Part shown: positions 33,348 through 44,499 of the stretch, piece by piece
Layout of the letters: each line of letters begins with the position of its first letter
How positions within the stretch are numbered: position 1 is the stretch's first letter
Source of the DNA: Lepisosteus oculatus
Taxonomy: Eukaryota; Chordata; Actinopteri; Semionotiformes; Lepisosteidae
NCBI RefSeq assembly: GCF_040954835.1
Contig: NW_027168394.1
Span: 112,501-176,500, forward strand
Direction of reading: 5' to 3'
DNA: 64,000 nucleotides
The notes under the pieces: model-generated
What the model was told of the DNA's origin: nothing
Seen by the model: the letters and a program-made list of their open reading frames with translations, nothing else
Databases searched by the model: none
Program-made: the position numbers and the translations under genes

Positions 33348-33858
33348 CTCAGTGATCTTCCGCGTATTCAAACCGCCAGCGTGTGACTCCCCTGTCCCCG
33401 TGACCTCATTGCTCTGCTCTCTCCTCTGTGCAGCCGAGCCCGATTCACGGTAAAGTGAAAAAAAATATGCCCTCAACGTGAGATTTACTCTGGAGCGAGG
33501 ATAGATGTTACCTTTTTATCATTGAACAGGATGTATGTGATGTGGCGACTAGGTTCAATTTTGTATCCTCTTTAAAAGATTAAGGACTGGGGTGAGCGTG
33601 ATTTACCACCCTTTCAGCTAAGAACCCGACGTGCGCACCGTTTAAGCTGCATAGACTCGGTCGTTTAACTCTTCTCCATTAGCAGGGTTAAGGTTAAAGA
33701 AAAAAAACATTGCTGACTTCTTTTTTTTTGCCAGCTGCTAGCGCTGATTAGCAAGGTTTGTATTTCATGTTTTGCAAGTTGCATCCATTTTAAGAAAAAC
33801 AAGTCGTGTTAAAGACAGGAAATGAATACTTGCATTTAATTAAGTCTAGCCGTAGGCG

Positions 33859-33932
33859 GTTATCCACTGGGATTCAGACCCAGGGCCTCCTGTTTACTAG
33901 ACAGGCGCTTTAACCAACTAAGCCACAGCGCC
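33859..33932 (-). pseudogene. tRNA-Thr(AGT) pseudogene, acceptor lost
   Basis: Body as at 18838, with perfect anticodon arm CCTGT CTAGTAA ACAGG. The 3' acceptor strand is TGGATAA instead of CGGTGCC and cannot pair with GGCGCTG. The spacer after the gene is also shorter than in other copies, as if a short deletion took the acceptor end. Confidence 0.8.
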
Positions 33933-34310
33933 CCGGGAGTGCTGTCCTTTTGCAGCCACTTGGACACACCACTCAGACACATCTGCATTCGGTGTGTGCT
34001 CCGCCTGCTCGCTGAGCAAGTTGCCACCTTTACATACAATAGCAACATCGACACCAAGAGAAAGGATGACAAATGGCTTTTATCTGGAACTTTTCATGTC
34101 CAAGGAGCTCAATGTGCTTTCTGTGTACAACAGGGCCACTGAACTCCACGCTGGCCACTGAACCACAGCAGTGGCTTGCTGGCTTGACATCTCCCAAGGA
34201 AAATGTTGAAATCGCATGTGGAACAGGAAAATGACCCTCGAGTACGAGGGAAAAAAAAGAAAAAGATCATCTGGAGCGCGCCAACCCAGTTGGGACAGCC
34301 CAGTTTTGTT

Positions 34311-34392
34311 AACGAGGTGGCCGAGTGGTTAAGGCGATGGATTGCTAATCCATTGTGCTTTGCACGCATGGGTTCAAATCCCATCCTCGTTG
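34311..34392 (+). tRNA. tRNA-Ser(GCT), inverted copy
   Basis: 82 bases with a fully paired acceptor AACGAGG/CCTCGTT, discriminator G, perfect A box, anticodon stem ATGGA/TCCAT with loop TTGCTAA (GCT), variable arm TGTGCTTTGCACGC, T arm ATGGG TTCAAAT CCCAT, and a T5 run at about 34418. The first pair is A-T where G-C is usual, a paired change on both strands. The best folded Ser(GCT) in the window. Confidence 0.9.
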
Positions 34393-35000
34393 GTTTCCAT
34401 GTCTGTTTCCATTCTGTTTTTGATCCCTATTGCTCAATGCACAGTGAAAGCATTGCATACATGTGTCTGACAATGAGAAATGGGCCCCTGAGACAGTCAT
34501 TTGCCTGTTTCACAAATGATCGTATTTTACTAGAGATTCTGTTTGGGATTCAGATGTGCATTCGGACAGCAATCCCTTTCAAGAAATGATACGTTCTGGA
34601 TGAGGTCAAAGGTGCTGGAACACTGTATTTAGGATGTGTTTGCAGTTATTCTGTGTTTCTAGCTTCAACCCAGTGATATATATATATATATGCTCACTGC
34701 TTTTTTGGTACATGCCCAGGGCAATAATCATTATGAGGATTTATTTCCATATGTGCTAGAGGTAGTGTTGTGAAATTCTTCAACACACTGGATCGCAGGT
34801 TTAAACCTGCACTCTTACTCCTTAAATACCAACAAATGCAGATATGTAGCAATCATATTGTAGCTGACACTCATTTGCCTGTTTCACAAATGATCATATT
34901 TTACTAGAGATTCTGTTTGGGATACGGATGTGCATTCTGACAACAATCTCTTTCAAAAAATGATTTTACCTTATCGCAGCTTTGCCCCTCTTGCCTCTTT

Positions 35001-35120
35001 GGAAAATATCTCCATCTTGTGGTCGTTGTTGGTAATGTCTAGACAATATCTCCATCTTGTGGTCGTTGTTGGTAATGTCTAGACAATATCTCCATCATGT
35101 GGTCGTTGTTGGTAATGTCT
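35001..35120 (-). repeat. 40-bp minisatellite, three units (locus 3, inverted)
   Basis: Three copies of the 40-bp unit in the opposite sense to 10751 and 14639, period exactly 40. One unit has ATCATG for ATCTTG. Confidence 0.85.
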
Positions 35121-35139
35121 TCTTATGCCCTTTTTTTAT

Positions 35140-36300
35140 TTCAATTCTTTATTAGTTGATTCTAGAATCTCTACAATAGAGCTGAAAATATCAGTTTTGT
35201 AGCAGACAATATGACATTAGTTATAGTCCAATTAAGACTTTATTACCCTGTTTGTAACATAACAAATTAAAATTGATTAAAACTAAGTTTGGAACACCAG
35301 GGAACATAAAAAATGATTTTTAGGAAAACCATGAGGTTCTCTGTGTCCGATGCCTGCAAGGGGAGAAAGCTAGAATCCTTTGCTTTTTCAAAATTTGAAA
35401 ATAAACATCATATAACAACAGCTTTCATTCCTAGGAGTGAAAAATAACCATTTTTGAAGACATATTAGTTTCTAAAACACTACAATAAAGTTAAAAACAT
35501 CCGTTTTATATTACTTTTAGTATTTTTAGTGAAATTAGTCATTTATTGCACTATTTTTAATATAATCTCTAATTAAAAGTGAATAGAATTAAGTTTGGAG
35601 CAACAAGGAACACAAAAAAAAAGATTTTAAGGAAAAAAATGATGTCTTCTGTGCCAGGTGCCTGCAAGGGGAGAAAGCTAGAATCCTACCCAGGCTCCTG
35701 GAGCTCTGTCCTGGCTAAAGGAGGGTGAATCCATCCCCTTCAAAGCTCCATGAAAAAATGATCATTTAAAATTTGAAAAAAAAAACATCATATAACAACA
35801 GTTTTCATTCATAGGAGTGAAAAACAACCATTTTTGAAGACATATTAGTTTCTAAAACACTACAATAAAGTTGAAAACATCCGTTTTATATTACATTAAT
35901 TTTTGTGAAATTAGTCATTTATTGCACTATTTTTAATAAAATCTCTAATTAAAAGTGATTAAAATTAAGTTTGGAACAACAAGGAACACAAAAAAAAAGA
36001 TTTTAAGGAAAAAAATATTGTCTTCTGTGCCAGGTGCCTGCAAGGGGAGAAAGCTAGAATCCTACGCAGGCTCCTGGAGCTCTGTCCTGGCTAAAGGAGG
36101 GTGAATCCATCCCCTTCAAAGCTCCATGAAAAAATGATATTTTTAAATTTGAAAAAAAAACATTATAGAACAACATCTCTTGGTCAACAGAGTGCAAAAA
36201 TCCAACTTTGAAGAAAATCCATTGACTGATCCCCGAATCCTGAAGTTTCTTTGCATGATATCGGGCTTGCAACCACTTTCTAGAAAATTATGAAAAATGC
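35140..36300. repeat. Tandem repeat of about 380 bp, three to four diverged units
   Basis: The phrase TTTTTGAAGACATATTAG recurs at 35451 and 35831 (period 380), and a diverged version follows near 36205. Units share AAACATCCGTTTTATATTAC, GGTGCCTGCAAGGGGAG and, in the later two, an extra segment CAGGCTCCTGGAGCTCTGTC. A diverged unit without that segment is at 35.14-35.45 kb. No gene. Confidence 0.8.
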
Positions 36301-36539
36301 CAAAAATGAAAAAAAAGTTATCAATTCTAGAGCCTAAGAGGAAAACAAGACAAATGTATATCTCCAAATAATTTTATGTGCTTCAGAAGAGCCCAGGAAA
36401 GTTTTTTGCATACATGAAACCACGCCCGTTTGCACGTAAGCAGACATGGTTGCACACACGCGTGCATGCGAAGTCATCCTGTTGAGCATTTGAAAAGCCG
36501 CACCACGCCGCACTTGAAATAGCTCTTACCTTAGTGGTA

Positions 36540-37560
36540 GACGCAGGAATCGCCTTTTTATTTACGCTCTTACCAACGCGATGGAAAGCAAAACAAAGCA
36601 AAGCAGAGCAAAACAAAACGAACAAACGAAAACCCTCACGTCCCGCACTTGCATATAACGCCGTTACGTGCCCAAGCGGTATTGTACGTCATCTTAGCAC
36701 TGCACCCCGGGGCGTACGGTATATGGGAACGAGCACACGCCACGAATCATCTCGAATCGCTCCCTATAGCTGTAAGGCGCCTTGAAGCGTGCACCCCCAA
36801 CATTCTTCTTTGCGCATCTGTGAAAGGTACACTCTTGAGCAAACTCTGAACCAGCTCTAAGGAAACTAATCCGATTAAACGTTACTTTGACTCATCCTTT
36901 AAGGGACCCTTGTTAATTGGAGAAATCAATGATTTCTAATGAATTCTGTATGCGTTAAAAGTCAGCTATACACAGTATAGCTGCTCATGATGTTTCCCGA
37001 GCCGAAACACAGTGCGTTTTTCCAAGCCATCTGACAAAGCCCGCCCACTGAAAACTGCAGCAGATCGTGTAAAGACGTTCAACTTTGTAACTACTGCACG
37101 CACAGGAAGCAGAATAAATTCCTCTTTTCAAACTGTCAAAGGTTTGCTTTGCGAACCCTGCAGGACATCGCACAATCTCTTTTGAACGGGGACAAACGAT
37201 TTCTTATGGGGCGCAGTAAGTACAGACGTTTAAAAAGCTCCACTCATGCCGACGATGCAGCATGAAGGAGCGCAACCTAACGTTTGACAGACAAAAGCCG
37301 GGCGCCGCTACGAGCAATATGAAATCAAACTGACAGCACAGGGCGTTTCCCGCTGACTCAAAAGTGATCTCGACAGACGCTGTTCTCTGCATAAAGCCGA
37401 AAGAGCTAAAGAGCGTTTCTGTTGAGACGTAACAAGTTCGTTTCTTTCTACCATGATGTCACCACGACAAAATCTGTCTTTAAACACCTTGCTCTCGCTT
37501 TCGCTTTCGCCGATTGTATTGCAAGCCCGCGGAAGCTGGTGTAGTGTGCTCTCACGAGGC
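36540..37560 (-). repeat. Segmental repeat A, copy 3 (inverted)
   Basis: 36.58-36.90 kb is inverse to 7.18-7.45 kb, and 36.90-37.45 kb is inverse to 54.56-55.14 kb. The block ends where the LTR of element B begins. It carries no tRNA. 36.3-36.54 kb has no recognisable feature. Confidence 0.7.
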
Positions 37561-37568
37561 ACCAGTTC

Positions 37569-38989
37569 TGTAGAGTTTGGGCATTTACGGGGACAATTAT
37601 TAATTGTAGCCAAAAATTATTTTTGTGTAAGTCACAAAAATAATTATTTTAATGGCTTTAGAATCCAACTATGCGATATAACTCAAACAACGCACACACA
37701 CAGGTACTAATACACGAGGATACATTTATTAATACATAGAATATGCATGTAAACCTAACAGATCTTATCGAGAGGGTTATCAGAATACAAAAGGTATATA
37801 TTCATTCAGTTACAAAGAGTTACATATATCAAGAGGACATACGTTCAGTATATCATTCATCTAGACCGTTTCATAATTGAACTTGATTACAACTTCTACA
37901 TTAGATACTCAAAACAAGTACATAACTCTTAGGAATTAAACTGATATCAACTGGTTGGGATAACAATGGAATTCTCAAGCTGTAATGCAGTGAAGTTGAA
38001 TACTCATCCAATCTCTCGGGATTCAGATCTCCTGTGGGCACAAAGGAACAGTTGCAGGCTGTTGCTATCCAATCCGCACTCTCTGGCTAGGTGCCAGGCT
38101 GTGCTGTGCTGCTTGCGACGGTGCGCTGCTGATGCTCACTGACCGGCTAGTTAGTGTTGGCTTTAACTAGCAAAGTTTGTGCACAGGAGAAAAGATGACT
38201 GTGGGTCCCAGCAGGTCAGGAAGAGGACCGATTCGTTCCTGATGAAGCGCTTGTTCTGAATAGTGATTCAGCTGTCCACAGTTCTGACCTGTTCATGAGG
38301 TTTGCTGCTGATGCTAACCTCGGGTGGATCCTCTGGTTACTCGTGGCAACCTCCGCTCTCGACTTTTAGAACAGAGGAAAGTACTGGCACTCAGACGCAC
38401 TGGCCGTTCCGTGGTTGTCCGGGCTGAGTCTCAGGATGGTCAAGAGGCGCGCTGTGAGAATGTCCTGCCCTTGGGAGCCTTCTGCTCCTGGGCCGTCCTG
38501 CCATGGATTTGTCTTGCACCCCTGGAATTCTCCTTAGAATTCTCCTACTGGAATAGTCCTACTAGTTCTCCTTCTCCAGGCTCTCTGTTGCCTGTTTTTA
38601 CCTGGAGGAACTTCAGCTTGTCATTGGCTGAAAGTTTAATGGGCATCAGAGTCCCACATGGGTTACATGGCCCTACCAATCCCTGACTGGTTGATCAAGG
38701 TGAGATATGAGTCACTTACTCCTGACACCTAGGAATGCAATCCAGATGTCCATCTGGCACTCCCTAGACAGATAGGCGCCAATGGATGACCATTGATCAT
38801 GATAGCCAGGCTCAGCTAAGTGCATCCCCATTTGGGAGCTGTCCCTTATCAAAAGAAAACATCTTTAAATCAGCCTGCATGAATAGTTTCTCTGTGGTGC
38901 AGCCACAGAGATGAAGAGAGAGATGGGGCCTCATTTGGGAAAGCACAGCAACACTTAATTCTGTCTTATTAACAAGCATTGCCTCTACA
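37569..38989 (-). repeat. 3' LTR of element B
   Basis: About 1421 bases, bounded on the minus strand by TGTAGAGG after the purine tract and by ...CTCTACA at 37569, so the ends are short inverted repeats (TGTAGAG/CTCTACA). Its 3' part is homologous to the LTR at 28.4-29.59 kb. Confidence 0.7.
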
Positions 38990-41250
38990 TATCCCCCCTT
39001 TTTGAAGGTCACGAGGTCCTGAGGCGTTGTTGCCTTCAAAACAAAACAGAGTTAAGTGATGTCCCTTGTCATTAGAACATTAACCTTAAATGTCCACATT
39101 ACTCCTCGAGAATTCATACCGGAACCAGCATTGGGAACAAACAGGATGAATAACATCTGGAGTATGTATAAACAAGGTAGGAGACATCATCTCAGTCTAG
39201 GCATTACAAATCAGGAAGTTCACTGTCAGTATCTGATACCTCTGTAGGCAGATATTTGGGGAAGAGGTAACTTCCTTTCTTTTGAAATGCTACCTTTGAC
39301 TCATTCGTGCTACCCGGAGTACATCTTGATGTAAGAGTACAGCATTCAGAGTACATTGTCAGTCATGATCCAGCTTCCCAGCACCAGTGTTACAATAACA
39401 CCGGTTCCTGTTCCCAGCCCCCCTGATGAACCATGACACCTGTGTTGGGCACCTGCCAGGGTGGTTTGGAGGTTTGTTCCATTAAAGCAAACTAACTACC
39501 TGTACATCTTCAGGGCTTACTGTTTCTTGGATTTCTATCCAATTCAATAGTGTGGCACCTGAAGGCATCCACGACCTCAAGTTTGGTCTTATGTTGTCTG
39601 GTTGCAGACCGTACAGTGTTAAGTTACCATGCTGTACTATGGCCTCCTTGGGAACTTGCAGGAAACTGTTGGTTAGGTAGCTGCATTGTGGTAGCTGTAT
39701 CATGCCTGTCACAAGTTATAGTGACAGTTAAATGTGGTGTGCTGACCAGCCATTTACTTCCCATCTGCTCTTCATGGGGTTCATTAACCTCCCTCTGCTC
39801 GTTAGTAGCTTTACACCCTTCATTGGTGGATCAGTTAGACACAGCCAATGGATAGCTTTGGTAGCCATACCCATCTCAAGATTTGGAACCGAATTCAATC
39901 TTGGATTGCCTTCTGGGTGAGCTATGAGCAATGGGTTTAATGTCACATACTCCTCTACTGAGAAGAGTGAAATCAAGTGGGTTAGGATTTGTGCTATGGC
40001 TAGACTGGCTACAGTGGCACTAAGCTCCCTTAACAGGTCTTGTGTCAACATTCTGGCCTGTTGCACACAAGCATAAACCCACTGTATAACACCAACAATC
40101 ATGTCCACTAGGTGGGGGATAAGATTCAACCCTGTTGCATAGGAAGTTGCCTGTAGGGTTTTCCCTAAGCTTTCCAACTTTTGCTGCTGTTGATACAGTC
40201 TGTCACTACCCTCTGGCACCTCTGACACCTGCCTTCTTGGGGCAGTCAGGGTGAGAGTGCCAGTAGCACACAAACCTACCAGAAATAGCAAACACACAAC
40301 AGTGGCGGCAGCAATCAGTCCTCCCAAAAGTCTTTTCGGGTGGCTGATCCCAGTCATCTCCTTCTGAGTGACTGTCCCCTTTCTAAGCTGGCGCAGCATG
40401 TACATGGTCTCTTTCTCAGTATGCCATGTGGCATCTTGGGCACCAACATCCTGGAAATCTGAGGAGATCTGACGCAGCTGCTGATGCTGCTCCTCCATTT
40501 CCAGGACATCTGCTTTTTCGATTTGTTCATGCCTGTGCTCTAGGAACCCTGCAGGGGGTGGTGCAGCGGTGGAGCATGCCTGACCCTTGGCTTAGTGGTT
40601 ATCTGGAGCACCTGAGGGATCTGGGATTGTTACTCCATTCTCACTGTTCAGGTCCACCCTGCACACTTCCTGATTGAGGAATCCCTCTATCGGCATGTTT
40701 ACAATCGTTCGCTGGACGTGGGTGTAGGACACCTGCTCGCTCCCCCCTTCCCTCTCTAGGGGTTCAGGGAGCTGCCCCAGCACTGGGATAGCTAGTTCAC
40801 TGTCTTCGAACTCACCATCACCCACCAGGCCCATGTCAGTGCAGGCGGGGATTCTGACACCCCCCTTTTCCATGTTCTGCACTAACAGTCGGGTGGCTTG
40901 CCCATCCAGCTCCAGTCTGGCTGAACCACTGTTGGTCAGACTCAGACTGACAAACTGAGCTGGTGGCTGTAAGAAAACCGGCTTGGCTTTCATTCCCTGT
41001 CCCTTCTGGGGGACTGGGTGTATTGGCAACCCTGCCGTTGAGGCAGGAACAATCAGGTCAATCTCACTCAATACCTGGTAGTTGTGAGAAATAATGTTAC
41101 CTGACTGCAGGTTCCCTGGGTCACAGCAGAGGGAATCTCTGTGAATCTCTCTCAAATTCCTCAAATTATCATATTCCCGCCCCTTATGCAAAACCAAATC
41201 CTCCTCCCATCCCAGTTTATCCTCGTTATTATAAACAAAATCCACCTAAA
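37569..41250 (-). mobile_element. LTR retroelement fossil B (retrovirus-like), inverted, partial
   Basis: Minus-strand element related to A. 41.25-40.59 kb encodes a 217-residue open frame whose middle (VPASTAGLP, MGL near its end) matches the last part of element A. 40.50-39.73 kb encodes a 256-residue open frame with a strong hydrophobic stretch near residues 55-85 (LLGGLIAAATVVCLLFLVG) and a second near 135-150, which fits an envelope-like membrane protein. A purine-rich tract (AAAAAGGGGGGAT read on the minus strand, 38990-39003) precedes an LTR at 38989-37569. No 5' LTR is seen. Broken; about as old as A. Confidence 0.7.
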
Positions 41251-41259
41251 TTTTCAACA

Positions 41260-44200
41260 TAAAGCATTACACAAAATCAATACCTCAACACGCCATACTC
41301 AACAACGATAATTCACCAACAGCCAGAACATGTAACTCCACATTCTCAAATAGACCTCATTTCTATAGCCCCACCCCTTATGCAAAACCAACATCCCTCC
41401 CCTGTTCTCTCTATCCGCTGGCGTTTGTAATCGTTTTTATTTTCAAATAAATTTTAGCAAAGTCATGTATTTTAAAAATATTAAGATTTCTATATTTATG
41501 TCTTTATTTTGTGGTTTCATTAGTAACAAAGGCTAAACTTTCTTGGAAAAATGTATTTTATGTAAACCATGTTTGCTATTAATTCATTTATGGCTAGAAT
41601 ATGTTCATAGTCTTCCAATGAAAGGAGGGTTCCTTTCGCCATAGTCAGGTTGACATTAGAAGCTGGCCACGCCCGGACTGTTACACCAAAGCATTAGCAT
41701 GTTAAAGCGATTTCATTGAGGAGTCTAGCTTTCTTAACTAGTAAGTACTGTACTTCCTTGGTTTTTGAGGGGGGGAGGTGTCTTTTGCTGGAAATCTCGC
41801 CCCCTTCTACTTTGAAAATACTTGTGAAACCGGTTTAATTCGCCACAGCCAGAACTCCCGCAGAGAGGGGGGTTGTATGCAGCGTATCGGTATACAGTAG
41901 ATGGGAAAGCCAGAGCCGACCGCTACGCCGCCCACGTGTTATGCTCTTCGTTTATGTCTAAACCGGAACACATCATTATATCTCATTTTGTAGTTCTTAA
42001 AAAAAAATCGTTTGCCCAGTCAAACAGTATTGTTGTTATTGTTTTTAACCTGTAAAGTGCTTTGAGGAGCCACCTTTAAAGGCGCCATATACAATAAAGT
42101 TCATTATTATTACTATTGTTAATTTGCTGGACAGAGAGGTGAACATTATTACACAGAAGACAAAGATAGCGATTTACGTTGCATTGTGCATTGTGCTGCT
42201 GTAATACAGTTTTAAATAATTAAAAGTCTAAACAGTATCAGCTTTATTTATGGGTTTTAAATAACGGCGATTTAAACGCGATTTAAATCAATATAAATGT
42301 TTATATTGTAACGCATAGGTGACTATTCATTGTTATTAAAATGACTTAAATTCGATCATGTTGTGATTAGAAATATACATTTGTTTGGTGCGAGTGAAGT
42401 TTTATTTAATCTCTGAGCCATATTGATTCTTATGGAAGCCAATTTCCGCCAGGGAGTAAAAAAAAAAAACACACTATGGTATTCTCTCCGATGCAGTGCA
42501 GTTAAAAACATATCTCTGATGCTGTTCCTAAATGAATATCGTTTATGACCATCAGACGCTTTATGCTCCTTTTCTTTTTAACAGTAGATTGAACAGGGAG
42601 AGGCATTTCATGATGTACTTTTAACTGATGAAACAACAGTGTCTCTGGAACAGTTTTCAACCACGTTGTTTTATAAAAAGGGGAGATATGTGAACAAGCA
42701 AAACCCAAAACAAACATGTACACCATACGTACGCGTTACTGAAGCTAAAAGCTTAGCCTTTTCACTAATGTAACCACTAAATAAAGACATATAGAAATCC
42801 CTACATTACAGACTGTATATGGCTAGTATTGGTAGTTTAAAGAAAAAATACAGACCAGTATTCCACTTTCTCCCTAAACATTCTGACCATGTTACTCTTT
42901 ACTGTTACTGACCATATTAAGTTTAAGTGCCTGTGGGCACTTTTCCTGTCCGTGGGAGGTGGACCGTCTTTCATTAGAAGGTTAGTCTGTTCTACTCTGA
43001 GAATGTAGCGGGGGTGGAAAGTGCCCGCGGTCATTTAATTAGTATTAAAATTCGCACTGATTCCCTTGCGAAGATACGGACATAGGAATATTTGTGTGTG
43101 GTCAAAAAAATGGCATAAAAACAACAAAGTGAAGGCTGTGAAAACATTCACAATGTACTTTATACACAAAGCAAGTGTTCTCATAACTTTAGGAGGTTTC
43201 GTGAAAATGCTACAGGCGTGCCAAAATCGTTTTTTTTAAATTCAAGGTGACTTTACCGCTGTTTTCATTTTCAGATTGTGAATCAAAAAAGGCATTTAAT
43301 TAAACGCACGATTGCGATTTTAATCAATTACTGTATTGATTGAAAGATACATTCTGTACAGATACAGTACAGTCACATTCTCCTGTCGTCCAGTGGTGTA
43401 AAACGAATTAGCAGGTGCTTGAGATAACATCCCACTGAGTGGAATGTTCTCATTTGTTCTCAAGTGTAAAAAGAGGTGATAATTCTTAATAATTCCGTGT
43501 CGCATTAACTAACCTCTTCAGTTTATTCCGCCAGACAGTACATTATTATAATTATATCATTATTAAGTTGTTTAGATACGCAATTCCATATTATATTCCC
43601 TGTTAATCAAATTCTAAAAGTATGCATTTGTTAGATAACAAGCGAATTCACAGAAAAGGTTAAATACTATCACTTTTCACAAAGTATATAATCCTAATAT
43701 GGTCAGAAGGAGCACGTAAAAATGTTTCCCAAATAACAACATGTAAGACTTTGATGCTTAAAATGTTTAGGGAGAAATGGAATACTGGTGTGTATTTTTT
43801 CTTTAAACTACCAAGACCAGCAATATACAGTACAGTTTACATACATTAATATGTTTATATTCCTAAATTAAAATCGTTTATGAGCATGTGAAAGGCATGG
43901 TGAATCGGAGATTCTCAAGAATTACATTGTATGATTAGAAATGAATGCGTGATCGGATCAACTAAATGCTGTGGTGTTACTTTTTGTCAATGAAAAAATA
44001 AACTATTTTCGTTTACAAAGACGGTTACAAAGAATGTGGACCAGGGTAATACTTTGAGCTTACAGCTTGTCCAAGGTCATTCATTATTAATACTCTTAGT
44101 AATATCTTCAGTAAAGACTTTGATGCATAAAATATTCCTGCATAATTAAAATATTTATGATAAAGGTGGTAGGTTGTGTACTTTTGTCCAACAGAACAAT

Positions 44201-44460
44201 CTTGCTTTTATAAAATATACCGCCTTTTTAATGTTTAATGATTAACATGCTGTAATACACTGTTTAAATTTAAAGTCTAAAGAGTATACACCTTAAATTC
44301 TTAATTGAATAAAGATTGTCCCTCAGCAGTGATCAGGATTCAAAACCGACGTTTTCTGCTGACAGCTCAAATGCTGTACAGGAGAGGTTAACCTTTATTA
44401 GCTCCACCTGGCGATTTTACAAGGTGATTCCGGATACTATTAACATAATCTAATTTGCGT
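41260..44460. other. AT-rich non-coding stretch, inverse or direct copies of 11-13.6 kb
   Basis: 41.54-41.87 kb matches 13.34-13.62 kb directly. 42.1-42.44 kb is the inverse of 12.60-13.08 kb. 43.7-44.45 kb is the inverse of 11.09-11.64 kb. 42050-42120 (GCGCCATATACAATAAAG then ATTATTATT) looks like a detached L2-type 3' tail. A direct repeat CCCCTTATGCAAAACCA is at 41180 and 41380. No gene recognised. Confidence 0.6.
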
Positions 44461-44499
44461 CCGGTATGATGCGGTATACTGCGACACGCCCACCGTGTT

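Larger units (their letters stand above)
33083..34425 (-). repeat. tRNA array unit, inverted partial copy
   Basis: Reverse complement of 18.35-19.73 kb: Ser(GCT), Thr and Gln positions in inverse order with their spacers. It begins exactly where LTR element A stops and ends at about 34.42 kb, where DNA inverse to 15.9-16.0 kb starts. Confidence 0.85.

Noticed and set aside
10751-35120. 40-bp repeats as a possible CRISPR array
   Set aside because: Units are directly adjacent without variable spacers, only two or three copies, and the DNA is eukaryotic.
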